64,000 bases of DNA from Emticicia sp. CRIBPO (GCF_009905725.1 NZ_JAAAKV010000005.1:62001-126000), one strand, 5' to 3'; positions 1 through 9,254 are shown, numbered from the stretch's first letter. Program-made: numbers and translations. Notes: generated by a model not told the origin, from the letters alone.

Positions 1-2
1 CC

Positions 3-503
3 AGGAAATTTAAGGAAATAAATCTGTTTGAGTTAGGCTTTGGTTCGGGTTTAAATGCTCAGCTTTCTGCCCGGTTTGCACAGGAAAAAGGGATATTGGT
101 AAAATATACAGGCATTGAGGCCTATCCCGTTGAGGAGGCGTTTACCTCATCATTACCGGAAGAAACAGCAGCTTTACATGCTTTATCCTGGAATGAACCC
201 CATCAGATTAACCCATGGTTCCGGTTCAGAAAAATAGAAACTTTCCTGGAAGAGTTTAGCTCTGAAGAAAGATTCAACCTGATTTATTTTGATGCCTTTG
301 CCCCCGAGTCCCAGCCGGAACTCTGGACCGTTGAAGTCTTTGAGAAAATGGCAGGGCTCATGGTGGAAGAAGGCGTATTGACCACATACTGCTCAAAAGT
401 TTCTGTTCAGAGAAATATGAGGGCAGCTGGCTTTAAAGTAGAAAAACATCCGGGCCCACCGCACAAGAGAGAGGTTTTAAGGGCTGTTAAAATGGCACTG
501 TAA
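3..503 (+). CDS. mnmD: MnmD-like tRNA 5-methylaminomethyl-2-thiouridine methyltransferase (5' partial)
   Basis: The reading frame is open from the window edge, so the N-terminus is missing. The visible part begins in a SAM-binding motif I (FELGFGSGLN), continues to DAFAPESQPELW, which is the signature of the MnmC N-domain/DUF752 family, and ends with GPPHKREVLRA, also conserved there. The family performs the last methylation of mnm5s2U at the tRNA wobble position, using S-adenosylmethionine in the cytoplasm. No FAD-oxidase domain follows, so this is the stand-alone MnmD form usual in Bacteroidota rather than the bifunctional MnmC. The visible part is 166 residues; roughly a third of a typical protein is probably missing upstream. 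Confidence 0.88.
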   Translation, partial: RKFKEINLFELGFGSGLNAQLSARFAQEKGILVKYTGIEAYPVEEAFTSSLPEETAALHALSWNEPHQINPWFRFRKIETFLEEFSSEERFNLIYFDAFAPESQPELWTVEVFEKMAGLMVEEGVLTTYCSKVSVQRNMRAAGFKVEKHPGPPHKREVLRAVKMAL

Positions 504-521
504 ATTAGAAAAGCACAAAAT

Positions 522-541
522 ATTGTTGTTTTAACAACAAT
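522..541. repeat. Short perfect inverted repeat after mnmD
   Basis: ATTGTTGTT and AACAACAAT are separated by TT, giving a perfect 9-bp inverted repeat 18 nt past the mnmD stop. It lacks a clear T-tract. It may be a weak terminator for mnmD or an operator upstream of scoA. Function is not established. Confidence 0.4.
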
Positions 542-578
542 TCCTGTAGCAAACCGGAGATTCTTCAAGTTAATTAGT

Positions 579-586
579 TAGGTTTG
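579..586 (+). promoter_or_regulatory. Putative -7 element for scoAB
   Basis: TAGGTTTG matches the Bacteroidota -7 consensus TAnnTTTG and lies 22 nt before the scoA start. No TTTG -33 element is seen at the expected distance, so this is a partial match. Confidence 0.45.
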
Positions 587-608
587 GTCTACAAATAAAT
601 GCATAGAT

Positions 609-1304
609 ATGATCAATAAAGTAATCAACGGACCCGATGAAGCGGTAGCAGATATTTTTGACGGAGCAACACTTATGCTTGGTGGTTTTGGGTTATGCGG
701 AATTCCTGAAAATACCATCGACGCCTTATTGAGAAAAGGAGTAAAACGCCTGACCTGCATTTCCAATAATGCCGGGGTAGATGATTTTGGCATAGGCCTG
801 ATGCTCAAGACCCGCCAGGTTGTTAAAATGATATCCTCTTATGTGGGTGAAAACCAGGAGTTTGAAAGACAGTTGCTTTCCGGGGAGCTGGAAGTGGAAT
901 TGTTGCCACAGGGGACCCTTGCGGAAAGAATAAGAGCCGGCGGAGCCGGGATTCCTGCTTTTTTTACACCGGCCGGAGTCGGAACAGAAGTGGCGGAGGG
1001 CAAAGAAATCCGGGAATTCAATGGAAAAAAATACTTGCTGGAAAGCTGGCTCAAAGCAGACTTTTCAATAGTGAAGGCCTGGAAAGGAGACACGGCCGGT
1101 AACCTCATATATAAAGGAACGGCCAGGAACTTTAATCCCATGATGGCTACTGCCGGAAAAATCACGATCGCTGAAGTGGAAGAGCTCGTACCTGCAGGAG
1201 AGCTCGATCCCAACATGATTCATACCCCCGGAATATTTGTTCAGCGGATATTCCAGGGAAGTCATTACGAGAAAAGAATAGAACAAAGAACCACCAAATC
1301 CTGA
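609..1304 (+). CDS. scoA: 3-oxoacid CoA-transferase subunit A
   Basis: 231 residues, the usual length for the alpha subunit of a two-gene succinyl-CoA:3-ketoacid CoA-transferase. The N-terminal CoA-binding signature [10 protein letters not shown] is at residues 25-34. A long family block follows from ENQEFE through [21 protein letters not shown] to TPAGVGT. The enzyme moves CoA from succinyl-CoA to acetoacetate or a related 3-oxoacid, feeding ketone or branched-chain breakdown into acetyl-CoA. The beta subunit gene starts 5 nt after this stop, so the two are co-transcribed and probably translationally coupled. The exact acyl acceptor cannot be told from sequence. Confidence 0.93.
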   Translation: MINKVINGPDEAVADIFDGATLMLGGFGLCGIPENTIDALLRKGVKRLTCISNNAGVDDFGIGLMLKTRQVVKMISSYVGENQEFERQLLSGELEVELLPQGTLAERIRAGGAGIPAFFTPAGVGTEVAEGKEIREFNGKKYLLESWLKADFSIVKAWKGDTAGNLIYKGTARNFNPMMATAGKITIAEVEELVPAGELDPNMIHTPGIFVQRIFQGSHYEKRIEQRTTKS

Positions 1305-1309
1305 AAATC

Positions 1310-1966
1310 ATGTTAGATAAACACCAGATCGCCAAAAGGATAGCCCGTGAATTAAAAGACGGATATTATGTCAATCTCGGGATAGGCATTCCCACGCTAG
1401 TGGCTAATTATATCCCTCAAAATATCAATGTTGTGCTTCAGTCGGAAAACGGCTTGCTTGGGATCGGACCGTTTCCGGCAGAAGGAGAAGTGGATGCTGA
1501 CCTTATCAATGCGGGCAAACAAACCATTACCATGGTTGACGGCTCTTCTTTATTCAGTTCGGCGGAAAGCTTTGCGATGATCCGCGGCGAACATGTTGAC
1601 CTGACTATTCTCGGAGCTATGGAAGTTTCTGAAAACGGAGACATTGCCAACTGGAAAATCCCGGGCAAAATGGTCAAAGGCATGGGTGGTGCGATGGATC
1701 TGGTAGCATCCGCCAAAAACATCATTGTGGCTATGCAGCATGTGAACAAGGAAGGGAAATCCAAATTACTGAAGGAATGCACACTTCCGATCACCGGGTT
1801 GCATTGTGTCAAAAAAATCGTCACAGAGCTGGCTGTACTGGATGTTTTACCGGAGGGTGGCTTCAGGTTGCTCGAAGTGGCTCCCGGGGTTACCGTTGAA
1901 GAGGTACAAAATGCCACGGAGGGAAAACTGATCGTGGGAGGAGAAATAAAAACCATTGAAGTATAG
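1310..1966 (+). CDS. scoB: 3-oxoacid CoA-transferase subunit B
   Basis: 218 residues, full length for the beta subunit. The motif SENGLLG at residues 45-51 carries the family's catalytic glutamate (Glu46 here), which forms the glutamyl-CoA thioester intermediate. Further conserved stretches are [16 protein letters not shown] and the C-terminal [13 protein letters not shown]. It is paired with the alpha subunit directly upstream. The next gene, a sugar porter, starts about 50 nt later on the same strand and could be read from the same transcript, though no functional link is evident. Confidence 0.93.
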   Translation: MLDKHQIAKRIARELKDGYYVNLGIGIPTLVANYIPQNINVVLQSENGLLGIGPFPAEGEVDADLINAGKQTITMVDGSSLFSSAESFAMIRGEHVDLTILGAMEVSENGDIANWKIPGKMVKGMGGAMDLVASAKNIIVAMQHVNKEGKSKLLKECTLPITGLHCVKKIVTELAVLDVLPEGGFRLLEVAPGVTVEEVQNATEGKLIVGGEIKTIEV

Positions 1967-2017
1967 CCCGCGTAGATTTTTAAAGTATAAATTTGACCCT
2001 TAAACCTTAACCAGCCC

Positions 2018-3364
2018 ATGAATAAAAATCTCCTTATTACCTTTATTGCCGGCATTGCTGCTACCGGCGGATTACTTTTCGGCTTTGATACAGGCGTTAT
2101 AAATGTGGCATTGCCCACACTCAGAAAAGCATTTGATCTTACGCCGGAGCTGGAAAGCTGGGTGGTGAGTGCGGTGCTGGCCGGCGGGATGGTCGGGCCG
2201 TTTGTCAGCGGACCTCTGACAGATTATCTTGGCAGAAAGAAAATCAATATTCTTGCCTCTCTTATTTTTGTTATCGGATCTATCCTGACAGCCATAGCAC
2301 CTAACGTGGTTTTTTTGATCGGAGGGCGGCTATTATTGGGCCTTGCCATTGGAATAGTGGCGTCTACGGTGCCTTTGTATATTGCTGAACTTGCACCAAA
2401 GGAGAAAAGAGGCCAATTGGTTACTTTTTTTCAGCTGGCCATTACATTGGGAATATTACTTTCTTATGTGGTAGGTTACCTTTTTGAAGGTCAGGAAAAT
2501 GCCTGGAGACTAATGTTCTGGACCGGATTTATCCCCGCGGCGGTCTTGTTTACAGGAATGTTCTTCGTTCCGGAAAGCCCGAGATGGCTGATTTCCAAAG
2601 GACGTTCTGAAGAAGCCCTTCTGGTGCTGAATAAACTCAGAACCCCGGAACAGGCCCTGGAAGAATTAAAGGAAACAGAGGAGATTCTAAGCGAGAAAAC
2701 ATCAGGAAAGGGGGATTGGAAAATACTGTTTACCAAGAAATTAAGAATCCCGTTATTCATCGGAATCGGGATTTTCTGTATCCAGCAGTTTTCAGGAATC
2801 AATGCGATTATTTATTATTCAACAGATATTTTCAAAAAACTTTTTGATGGCCCTACGGCTACATTGGCGACAGTGGGTGTCGGGGTGATCAACACTTTTG
2901 CGACTTTGCTGGCGATCAGACTCCTGGACAAAATAGGAAGAAAGCCGCTTTTATATATCGGACTGATTGGAACGGCTTTTTGCCTGGGTACAGTAGGGTT
3001 GGCGTTTTATATGAAAGACAGCTTGCCTGCGGCATTGCAACAATGGATGCTGGTGGGAGGGATTTATACCTATATCATATTTTTTGCGATCAGCCTTGGG
3101 CCACTGGGCTGGTTATTGATTTCAGAGGTTTATCCTTTGAAAATCAGGGGCTTTGCTTCGAGCATGGGGAGTTTCAACCATTGGTTTTTTGATTTCTGGG
3201 TGGCGTTTTCGTTTCCAAGACTGGCGGCAACCAGTTTGGGTGACAATGGTGGTATTTTCGGAATTTATATGCTGGTGGTTTTGCTGGGCCTGTTTTTTGC
3301 CAGATATGTAGTGTTTGAGACAAAAGGCCTTAGTCTTGAGGATATTGAAAAAAAGTGGAAATAA
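2018..3364 (+). CDS. MFS sugar porter family transporter
   Basis: 448 residues with about 12 hydrophobic segments. Sugar porter signatures are plain: DYLGRKK after TM2, a region equivalent to the PLYIAELAP-x-x-x-RG motif at the TM4/TM5 loop, PESPRWL before the central cytoplasmic loop, QQFSGINAIIYYS in TM7, DKIGRK between TM8 and TM9, and FETKGLSLEDIE at the C-terminus. These place it with the XylE/GalP/GLUT branch, which imports hexoses or pentoses by proton symport or facilitated diffusion across the inner membrane. Substrate is not determined. The GTG/ATG context favours the ATG chosen, directly before a hydrophobic helix. Confidence 0.92.
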   Translation: MNKNLLITFIAGIAATGGLLFGFDTGVINVALPTLRKAFDLTPELESWVVSAVLAGGMVGPFVSGPLTDYLGRKKINILASLIFVIGSILTAIAPNVVFLIGGRLLLGLAIGIVASTVPLYIAELAPKEKRGQLVTFFQLAITLGILLSYVVGYLFEGQENAWRLMFWTGFIPAAVLFTGMFFVPESPRWLISKGRSEEALLVLNKLRTPEQALEELKETEEILSEKTSGKGDWKILFTKKLRIPLFIGIGIFCIQQFSGINAIIYYSTDIFKKLFDGPTATLATVGVGVINTFATLLAIRLLDKIGRKPLLYIGLIGTAFCLGTVGLAFYMKDSLPAALQQWMLVGGIYTYIIFFAISLGPLGWLLISEVYPLKIRGFASSMGSFNHWFFDFWVAFSFPRLAATSLGDNGGIFGIYMLVVLLGLFFARYVVFETKGLSLEDIEKKWK

Positions 3365-3406
3365 AAAAAGAACTTTCCAGAAATTACGCCTGGAAAGTTC
3401 TTTTTT
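3364..3406. terminator. Bidirectional intrinsic terminator
   Basis: A perfect stem of about 17 bp (AAGAACTTTCCAG / CTGGAAAGTTCTT core) is flanked by A and T runs. It lies between the convergent sugar porter and DUF2795 genes and can serve both. Confidence 0.9.
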
Positions 3407-3431
3407 CTGAGGATTTTAAGATGAGTAAAAT

Positions 3432-3653
3432 TTAGTATTCATCTTCATTGAAGAAGAAATCTTCTTTTGTGGGATAATCTGGCCAGATCTCTTCTATGTT
3501 TTCATAAGGTTGACCATCATCTTCCAGCTCGGATAGATTTTCAATTACCTCATTTGGTGCACCTGAACGGATAGAATAGTCAATCAATTCGTCTTTTGTG
3601 GCAGGCCATGGTGCATCTTCAAGATACGATACTAATTCAAGTGTCCAATACAT
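3432..3653 (-). CDS. Small acidic DUF2795-family protein
   Basis: 73 residues from the ATG at the internal methionine of MYWTLELVSYLED. A longer frame exists upstream, but the extra residues are cysteine- and phenylalanine-rich and overlap the likely promoter, so I reject them. The protein has the APWPATKDELIDYSIRSGAP block and an acidic, aromatic tail (EEIWPDYPTKEDFFF) typical of this small family, which is widespread and very conserved in Cytophagales. Its function is unknown. No signal peptide or membrane helix is seen, so it is probably cytoplasmic. It is divergent from cutC and convergent with the sugar porter. Confidence 0.85.
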   Translation of the reverse strand: MYWTLELVSYLEDAPWPATKDELIDYSIRSGAPNEVIENLSELEDDGQPYENIEEIWPDYPTKEDFFFNEDEY

Positions 3654-3666
3654 ATTTCGCCCGATT

Positions 3667-3722
3667 TTTAAGTGTACAATCCAAAATTGGCTGCAAAAGT
3701 AAAAAAATCTTTTACACTTAAA
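3667..3722 (-). promoter_or_regulatory. Inverted repeat flanking the -7 box of the DUF2795 gene
   Basis: TACTTTTG on the minus strand (3694-3701) matches TAnnTTTG and lies 40 nt before the DUF2795 start. It is bracketed by an exact 10-bp inverted repeat, TTTAAGTGTA at 3667-3676 and TACACTTAAA at 3713-3722. This layout could be an operator or a structured leader. No regulator gene is adjacent. Confidence 0.45.
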
Positions 3723-3819
3723 CGAATTTAAACAAAAAAAATACATAAAATACAGAAAAATTATAGGAAATCAGGTAATTATCTGAATTACAGCGAATTA
3801 ATAATTGTAAATATTTAAA

Positions 3820-4563
3820 ATGGGAAAAAAAGTTAAACTGGAATTGTGTTCTTTTTCTTTGAATTCTTCTTTAGTGGCTCAGAACGACGGTGCGGACAGG
3901 ATTGAACTGTGTGGTGGTTTTTTAGAAGGGGGCACAACCCCGTCAATCGGATTAGTAAAAAAGACACTTGAATCTGTGGAAATCCCGGTTTATGTGATGA
4001 TCAGGCCCAGGGGCGGGGATTTTATTTATGACGATACAGAATTCCAGGTCATGAAAGAGGATATTGTTGAAATAAAGAAGCTGAATCCCGGAGGTTTTGT
4101 TTTAGGATTACTTACAGCAGAGGGCAAAATAGATACGGTAAAAACCAAAGTATTGATGGAATTAGCCCATCCTTGTCCGGTTACTTTTCACCGGGCTTTT
4201 GATGTTTGTGAGGATCCCTTTGAAGCCATTGAAGACCTGATAGTATTAGGAGTTGAGAATATCCTTACTTCAGGACAGCAAAATACAGCAGAAGCAGGCA
4301 TAGAGTTACTCAGACAGTTGGTAATCAAAGCAAACGGCAGGATAAACATCATGGCTGGCAGCGGAGTGGGAGAAAGCAATGTCCTGAAATTTCTGGAGGC
4401 CGGGGTTGATGCCGTTCACTTTACGGCGAAAAAAGCCATCGAAAGCAACATGGTTTTCAGAAAAGAATCCGTAAAAATGGGAGATGATCATATTGATGAA
4501 TACATCAATTATGAGGCGGATCCTGAAAAGGTGAGAAAGGTTAAAAGTCTTATTCAAAGTTAA
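3820..4563 (+). CDS. cutC: CutC family copper homeostasis/TIM-barrel protein
   Basis: 247 residues, full length. Family blocks visible are ELCSFSLNSSLVAQNDGADRIELC near the N-terminus, MIRPRGGDF, HRAFDVCEDP, ILTSGQ and IMAGSGV. CutC is a cytoplasmic TIM barrel named for a copper-sensitivity phenotype in E. coli; its true biochemical role remains uncertain. Its last 14 nt overlap the 3' end of the convergent porT gene, so no terminator separates them. No copper-related neighbour is present. Confidence 0.9.
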   Translation: MGKKVKLELCSFSLNSSLVAQNDGADRIELCGGFLEGGTTPSIGLVKKTLESVEIPVYVMIRPRGGDFIYDDTEFQVMKEDIVEIKKLNPGGFVLGLLTAEGKIDTVKTKVLMELAHPCPVTFHRAFDVCEDPFEAIEDLIVLGVENILTSGQQNTAEAGIELLRQLVIKANGRINIMAGSGVGESNVLKFLEAGVDAVHFTAKKAIESNMVFRKESVKMGDDHIDEYINYEADPEKVRKVKSLIQS

Positions 4564-5251
4564 AAAACAGCGTAACAGTATGGGTCCGGAGTTTTTCTAT
4601 CCGGCCCAGTGGTGACGTACCGGTGATAACAGGCTCTACCATATTAGTAAGGCCATGAGAAAAATGAAGCTCGGGGGCAAACTTGAAATATTCGCGGAAA
4701 AGCTCGAGGCCCAGGCCATATTCTACCGAGAAATCCGTATTTTTTGTGGATAAGGCAGAAGGGCTGCTGCTTCTGTTTCTGAATGAAATAACATTGGTCT
4801 CCATGCCGAACCGCATTCCGCCAAACATGTACATCCTCACATTTCCCCTTCGTTCTGATTTATATTTGAACATAACAGGTATTTCAAACCAGGCTTTGTC
4901 ATTTTGTTTTAGGTTATTGGTCGTATCAATCGTCAGTACTCTTGAGTAAATGGATACGGTTGGCAAAACCCTGAAATCAAAGTAATCATTAAGGGAAAAA
5001 TTTACGAGGCCACCCATTCTGACATGATAAGTCGTGGGGGAAGTTATCGAAAAAAAAGCTGATTGATTGACGAAAGAACGGTTGTGTTTTACATTATAAT
5101 TGCTGCTGCTAATCCCTACAAGATACCCGAAACGCATCTTTTTTGCATCATACGCTGCCTGATACTTCATCTTGTTCTGAGAGAAAGCATTCGTGATCAG
5201 TAATAAGAAACAAAAAAGGGAAACTATTTTTTTCCAATGTAAACCGAGCAT
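4550..5251 (-). CDS. porT: PorT-like outer membrane protein (type IX secretion/gliding)
   Basis: 233 residues with a signal peptide (hydrophobic run then AFSQ, about residues 9-25). The rest alternates in a pattern expected for a small outer-membrane beta-barrel: KMRFGYLVGISSSNYNV, YHVRMGGLVNFSL and a C-terminal THTVTLFFNFE strand ending in aromatic-x-aromatic. Length, layout and the position directly behind ubiE match PorT/SprT, which is required for the type IX secretion system in Bacteroidota. The start codon lies inside the last 28 nt of ubiE, so translation is likely coupled. No other type IX component is in this window. Confidence 0.82.
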   Translation of the reverse strand: MLGLHWKKIVSLFCFLLLITNAFSQNKMKYQAAYDAKKMRFGYLVGISSSNYNVKHNRSFVNQSAFFSITSPTTYHVRMGGLVNFSLNDYFDFRVLPTVSIYSRVLTIDTTNNLKQNDKAWFEIPVMFKYKSERRGNVRMYMFGGMRFGMETNVISFRNRSSSPSALSTKNTDFSVEYGLGLELFREYFKFAPELHFSHGLTNMVEPVITGTSPLGRIEKLRTHTVTLFFNFE

Positions 5252-5949
5252 ATCCCAAATGTTAGGGTCTTGATGATAATATTTTTGAATCCGGCCTCTT
5301 CAAATACTTTAGCAAAATCTTTTCCATCAGGGAAAGCCTTCACCGATTCCGGCAAATAACTGTAGGCGGAGGCATCTTTCGAGACCATCCTTCCGATCAA
5401 TGGAAGAATTTTTGTGGAATATACCCAATAGAGTTGTTTAAAAGGAAACAACACAGGTTTGGAAAACTCAACCACCAGGCAGGTTCCGCCCGGTTTCGTA
5501 ACCCTGTTCATATCCGTCAACCCTTTCAGTAAATTTTCAAAATTCCGTACGCCAAATGAAACGATAACCGTATCAAAAGTATTGTCTTCGAAAAGAAGTT
5601 TCTCCGAATCCCCTAACCGCATCTCTATTTTATTCTCAAGATTCAGGGCTTTGATTTTCTGGCGACCCACACTCAGCATCCCTTCAGAAATATCCACACC
5701 AATGATTTTATCCGGATTAAGTGTCTTGACCGCCTCAATGGCTAAGTCCCCCGTACCGGTAGCGATATCAAGAACAAGGTTGTTAGGCTGTTTCGCAATC
5801 ATTTTCAGTGCTTTTTTTCGCCAGTAAACATCTACTCCGGCACTTAAAACACGATTAAGTAAATCATACTTCGGTGAAATGCTGTCAAACATCTCAGTTA
5901 CCTGCTCTTTTTTTCCGCTGTCCTTGTCTTTATAGGGTAAAACCGCCAT
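5224..5949 (-). CDS. ubiE: Demethylmenaquinone methyltransferase
   Basis: 241 residues. N-terminal VTEMFDSISPKYDLLNRVLSAGVD is the UbiE/MenG signature, followed by SAM motif I DIATGTGDLA at residues 61-70 and the second signature SFGVRNFENL with VTKPGGTCLVVEFSKP. It methylates demethylmenaquinone to menaquinone, the last step for the respiratory quinone used by these bacteria. It is in a minus-strand run pyrD-ubiE-porT: pyrD ends 29 nt upstream and porT overlaps its 3' end. The link with pyrD is sensible because class 2 dihydroorotate dehydrogenase passes electrons to the quinone pool. Confidence 0.95.
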   Translation of the reverse strand: MAVLPYKDKDSGKKEQVTEMFDSISPKYDLLNRVLSAGVDVYWRKKALKMIAKQPNNLVLDIATGTGDLAIEAVKTLNPDKIIGVDISEGMLSVGRQKIKALNLENKIEMRLGDSEKLLFEDNTFDTVIVSFGVRNFENLLKGLTDMNRVTKPGGTCLVVEFSKPVLFPFKQLYWVYSTKILPLIGRMVSKDASAYSYLPESVKAFPDGKDFAKVFEEAGFKNIIIKTLTFGICSVYIGKK

Positions 5950-5978
5950 CTTGATTGAAATGATATAAACGCCTGAGA

Positions 5979-7022
5979 TCAGGGTTTTGAATTGAGAATG
6001 CCTTTACAAATGTCTTTTATTAAGCCCGGTCCTTCATAAATAAACCCGGAATAAATCTGAACCAGACTTGCTCCCGCTTTTATTTTTTCCAGGGCATCAT
6101 CGGCCGAATGTATTCCGCCTACGCCGATAATAGGAAAAGCTCCGTTGGATTTTTGGTGAAGATAAGCAATGACTTCCGTCGAGCGATCTTTGAGCGGTTT
6201 ACCCGAAAGTCCCCCGGCTCCGATCTCGTTGATCTCATTCTGATCCGAAGTCAGCCCATCTCTTGAAATGGTAGTATTTGTAGCAATAACCCCTGAAATA
6301 TCAGTGATTTTAACAATATCAATAATGTCGTCCAGTTGAGAATCCGTCAGATCCGGAGCGATTTTCAGTAAAATCGGTTTCGGTTTTGATTGACGGCCAT
6401 TTTCTCTTTTGAGGGTTTTGAGCAAATGAGTCAGCGGTTCTTTTTCCTGTAAATCCCTCAGTCCGGGGGTATTGGGAGAGCTCACATTGACGACAAAATA
6501 ATCCACGTGAGGATAGAGGTCCTTGAATGTCTTCAGATAATCATAAACCGCTTCAAAGTTTTCTGTCAGTTTATTCTTGCCGATATTTCCTCCTACGATG
6601 ACCTTCGACTTTCTTTTTTTCAGGTTTTCAACAGCTTTGGCAGAACCATTATTGTTGAATCCCATACGATTGATAAGTGCTTCGTCCTGTTTGAGTCTGA
6701 ATAATCTTGGTCTTGGATTTCCGAGCTGGGATTTTGGAGTGATCGTTCCGATCTCGATAAAACCAAATCCGAGGCAGGATAACTGGTCTATCCATTGAGC
6801 ATCTTTATCAAACCCGGCGGCCAGGCCGATCGGGTTTTCAAACCTGATCCCAAATACATTTCTTTCCAGTTTTTTGTCGCGGACTTCCAGGATTGACCTG
6901 AGGATGGTTTCCATGAAAGGCACTTTCAGAGCGTAGTTGAGAACATCCATTGTGAAGTAATGGACTTTTTCAGGCTCATACCTGGAAAGTAATGGAAAAA
7001 TGAACTTTTTATATATTGACAT
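5979..7022 (-). CDS. pyrD: Dihydroorotate dehydrogenase (quinone), class 2
   Basis: 347 residues. The N-terminal helix segment ([21 protein letters not shown]) is the membrane-associating extension that marks class 2 enzymes. FMN-barrel motifs follow: [12 protein letters not shown] near 63-74, [18 protein letters not shown], and [14 protein letters not shown], whose serine is the class 2 catalytic base. C-terminal [30 protein letters not shown] binds the FMN phosphate. The enzyme oxidises dihydroorotate to orotate in pyrimidine synthesis and reduces menaquinone. It leads the pyrD-ubiE-porT run and has its own canonical promoter. Confidence 0.96.
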   Translation of the reverse strand: MSIYKKFIFPLLSRYEPEKVHYFTMDVLNYALKVPFMETILRSILEVRDKKLERNVFGIRFENPIGLAAGFDKDAQWIDQLSCLGFGFIEIGTITPKSQLGNPRPRLFRLKQDEALINRMGFNNNGSAKAVENLKKRKSKVIVGGNIGKNKLTENFEAVYDYLKTFKDLYPHVDYFVVNVSSPNTPGLRDLQEKEPLTHLLKTLKRENGRQSKPKPILLKIAPDLTDSQLDDIIDIVKITDISGVIATNTTISRDGLTSDQNEINEIGAGGLSGKPLKDRSTEVIAYLHQKSNGAFPIIGVGGIHSADDALEKIKAGASLVQIYSGFIYEGPGLIKDICKGILNSKP

Positions 7023-7042
7023 TGATTATCATAATTCAGGAA

Positions 7043-7074
7043 CAAAGGTAGTTCTTTAATGCATTATAATCAAA
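7043..7074 (-). promoter_or_regulatory. Canonical Bacteroidota promoter for pyrD
   Basis: On the minus strand, TTTG (7071-7074) and TACCTTTG (7043-7050) are separated by 20 nt, an exact fit to TTTG-N20-TAnnTTTG. The -7 box is 20 nt before the pyrD ATG. Confidence 0.75.
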
Positions 7075-7308
7075 AACAGGGTGATTTTGATCTGTAAATA
7101 AAAGAGACCCAAAACGCCAAATAAGAAAAATTATATTTTTTGCTAATATTTTACCACAAAGAAACACGCTCATATACCATTATAGAGGTTGATTACCAGA
7201 TCAATCTTCCCATATTTCACATCCCAGTCAAAATCTCCCCCATTTTCAGCTTCTAAAAAAAATGATAGAAACTTTGAACTTTTTAAAAGTTTCCCAAGTT
7301 TTCTCATC

Positions 7309-7911
7309 GTGGAAGTAAAAGAAAGAATATTACTGATTGCCAAAGAATTGTTTTTCAAGTATGGCATAAGGAGCGTTACGCTTGATGAAATGGCCAGGGA
7401 ACTGGGCATTTCGAAGAAGACTATTTACCAGCATTTCAAAGATAAAAATCATATCGTTCATGAAGTAATAATGTTCTTTCTGCAAAAGGACAGGGAGTAT
7501 TCTGAAGCCATTTACAAAAGTGCGAAAGACCCCATTCATGAAGTAATTGAAACGACGGTTTGTATCAGAGAAAATGTTTCAAATGTTCATACGAGTCTTT
7601 TTTATGATATTCAGAAATATCACCCGAAGGCATGGAATTTGTATCTTGAACAAAGACAATTCTATTATGAAATTATCAGGAGAAACCTGAAAGAAGGGAT
7701 GGAGCAGGGATATTACAGGGAAGACATAAATCCTGACATACTCGCTCTTCTGCGTCTGGCCAGTATCGAGCTGGGCTTCGGTTCTGATTCGTTTACCAAG
7801 AAAAACTTTGACTTCATGGAAATCCAGGCCCAGACCATCGACCATTTTATACGGGGTGTAGTAACAGAAAAAGGAAAACAATTATATACAGAGTACTTAA
7901 ATTTAAAATAA
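7309..7911 (+). CDS. TetR/AcrR family transcriptional regulator
   Basis: I choose the GTG at 7309, giving 200 residues that start VEVKERILLIAKELFFKYG, as expected for a TetR N-terminus. An ATG 120 nt upstream would add a sequence with no family resemblance. The helix-turn-helix is in residues 18-45 (VTLDEMARELGISKKTIYQHFKDKN). The C-terminal ligand and dimer domain is generic. The tolC gene of an RND efflux operon starts 11 nt after this stop, so it is probably a local repressor of that operon and of itself. The roughly 290-nt region upstream is shared with divergent pyrD and is AT-rich. Confidence 0.88.
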   Translation: MEVKERILLIAKELFFKYGIRSVTLDEMARELGISKKTIYQHFKDKNHIVHEVIMFFLQKDREYSEAIYKSAKDPIHEVIETTVCIRENVSNVHTSLFYDIQKYHPKAWNLYLEQRQFYYEIIRRNLKEGMEQGYYREDINPDILALLRLASIELGFGSDSFTKKNFDFMEIQAQTIDHFIRGVVTEKGKQLYTEYLNLK

Positions 7912-7922
7912 ATAGAAAAAGC

Positions 7923-9254
7923 ATGGAAAAAAAACTTCTGATTATTCTATTAATAATCAATGCGTTTAGTCTGAATGCACAACAAACTTTCTCGATACAA
8001 GGGGCAGTGGATTATGCATTAAAAAATCACGCAAACATCAAAAATTCTCAGGTAGATATGAGGGATGCTGAACTTCAGATCAAAGAGATAAAAGTAACAG
8101 GCCTACCACAGATTAACGGCCAGTTCCAGTATACCTACAATGCCATCGTACCGACACAATTACTTGATGCCAAAAACTTTGACCCTACCGCGGCTGAAGG
8201 AGATGTGGTAAAATTCAAGTTTGGTGTGCCTTGGGCAGGGCAGGCAGGTGTCGGTTTAAACCAGCTGATCTTTGATGCCACATGGCTGGTGGGCCTCAGG
8301 GCAGCAGATACTTACAGGAAGCTGGCGTCCCAGAATTATGAGCAGACAAAGATAACGACAGCAGAAGGCGTGATAAAAGCTTATTACTCAGTGTTGGTAG
8401 CAGAAGAAAGATCAAAACTTCTGGATCTTAACATCACCAGGCTGGATTCTATCATTCTTGAAACAAAAGAATTTTTCAAACAGGGTTTTGTAGAAAAGAT
8501 AGACATCGACAGGCTGGAAGTGCAGAAAAACAATGCCATCACTGAAAAACAAAAAGTGGTTAACCTTATCGCCTTGTCTTATCAGCTCCTGAAGTTTCAG
8601 ATGGGATTCTCTCAGAAAGGAGACATTCTTTTGTCGGACAAGCTGACGACTTCTGATATCAGAGGATTGCAGGCATTGCCTTACAGGGCCGTGGATTATG
8701 ACAACCGTGTCGAATACACCACTTTGCAAACCCAGAGGAAACTGACAGAGCTCAATATTGAGAGATACCAGAAAGCGTATTATCCGACAGTTGGCTTTGC
8801 CGGGAGCTTGGGTATAGGCCACAGTAACCCGAAGTTTAACCCTTTTGAGAGATGGTTCCCATCGTCTGCTTTGTCATTGAATGTCAACATTCCGATATAT
8901 GACAGCGGAATGAAAAAGACGCAGATCGAAAGACAAAGACTGAGTCTTATTAAAATTGATCAGAGTGCTGAAATGCTCAGAGAGTCTTTTGAGCTGCAAA
9001 ATGACCAGGCCATGATTAACCTGAAAAACGGACTTCAAAGTCTGGACATTCAAAACAGGAACATGGAACTTGCCCAGGAAGTGGTAAGGGTTTCGAAAAT
9101 CAAGTATCAGCAAGGTACCGGTTCAAACCTGGAAATCATCAATGCAGAGTCTGATCTTAAACAAGCACAAACCAACTATTTTGCCTCTCTGTATGACGTC
9201 CTGATTGCAAAAGTGGATCTGGATAAAGCTCACGGCAAACTGTTAACTAAATAA
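7923..9254 (+). CDS. TolC-family outer membrane efflux protein
   Basis: 443 residues with a signal peptide ending near LNAQQTF. The body has the two-repeat, coiled-coil alpha-barrel pattern of outer membrane factors: AVDYALKNHANIKNSQVDMRDAELQIKE in the first repeat, and VSKIKYQQGTGSNLEIINAESDLKQAQTNY near the C-terminus as the second-repeat hallmark. It should form the outer-membrane exit duct of a tripartite pump with the two genes downstream. It is second in the tetR-tolC-MFP-RND run and starts 11 nt after the regulator. Confidence 0.92.
   Translation: MEKKLLIILLIINAFSLNAQQTFSIQGAVDYALKNHANIKNSQVDMRDAELQIKEIKVTGLPQINGQFQYTYNAIVPTQLLDAKNFDPTAAEGDVVKFKFGVPWAGQAGVGLNQLIFDATWLVGLRAADTYRKLASQNYEQTKITTAEGVIKAYYSVLVAEERSKLLDLNITRLDSIILETKEFFKQGFVEKIDIDRLEVQKNNAITEKQKVVNLIALSYQLLKFQMGFSQKGDILLSDKLTTSDIRGLQALPYRAVDYDNRVEYTTLQTQRKLTELNIERYQKAYYPTVGFAGSLGIGHSNPKFNPFERWFPSSALSLNVNIPIYDSGMKKTQIERQRLSLIKIDQSAEMLRESFELQNDQAMINLKNGLQSLDIQNRNMELAQEVVRVSKIKYQQGTGSNLEIINAESDLKQAQTNYFASLYDVLIAKVDLDKAHGKLLTK

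Noticed and set aside
1438-2118. 226-codon minus-strand frame across scoB and the sugar porter start
   Set aside because: Antisense to two real genes and spans their boundary; Ser/Pro-rich composition is typical of a reverse-frame artefact.
7189-7308. 40-residue N-terminal extension of the TetR protein
   Set aside because: Sequence is unlike TetR N-termini; the GTG at 7309 gives the expected start.
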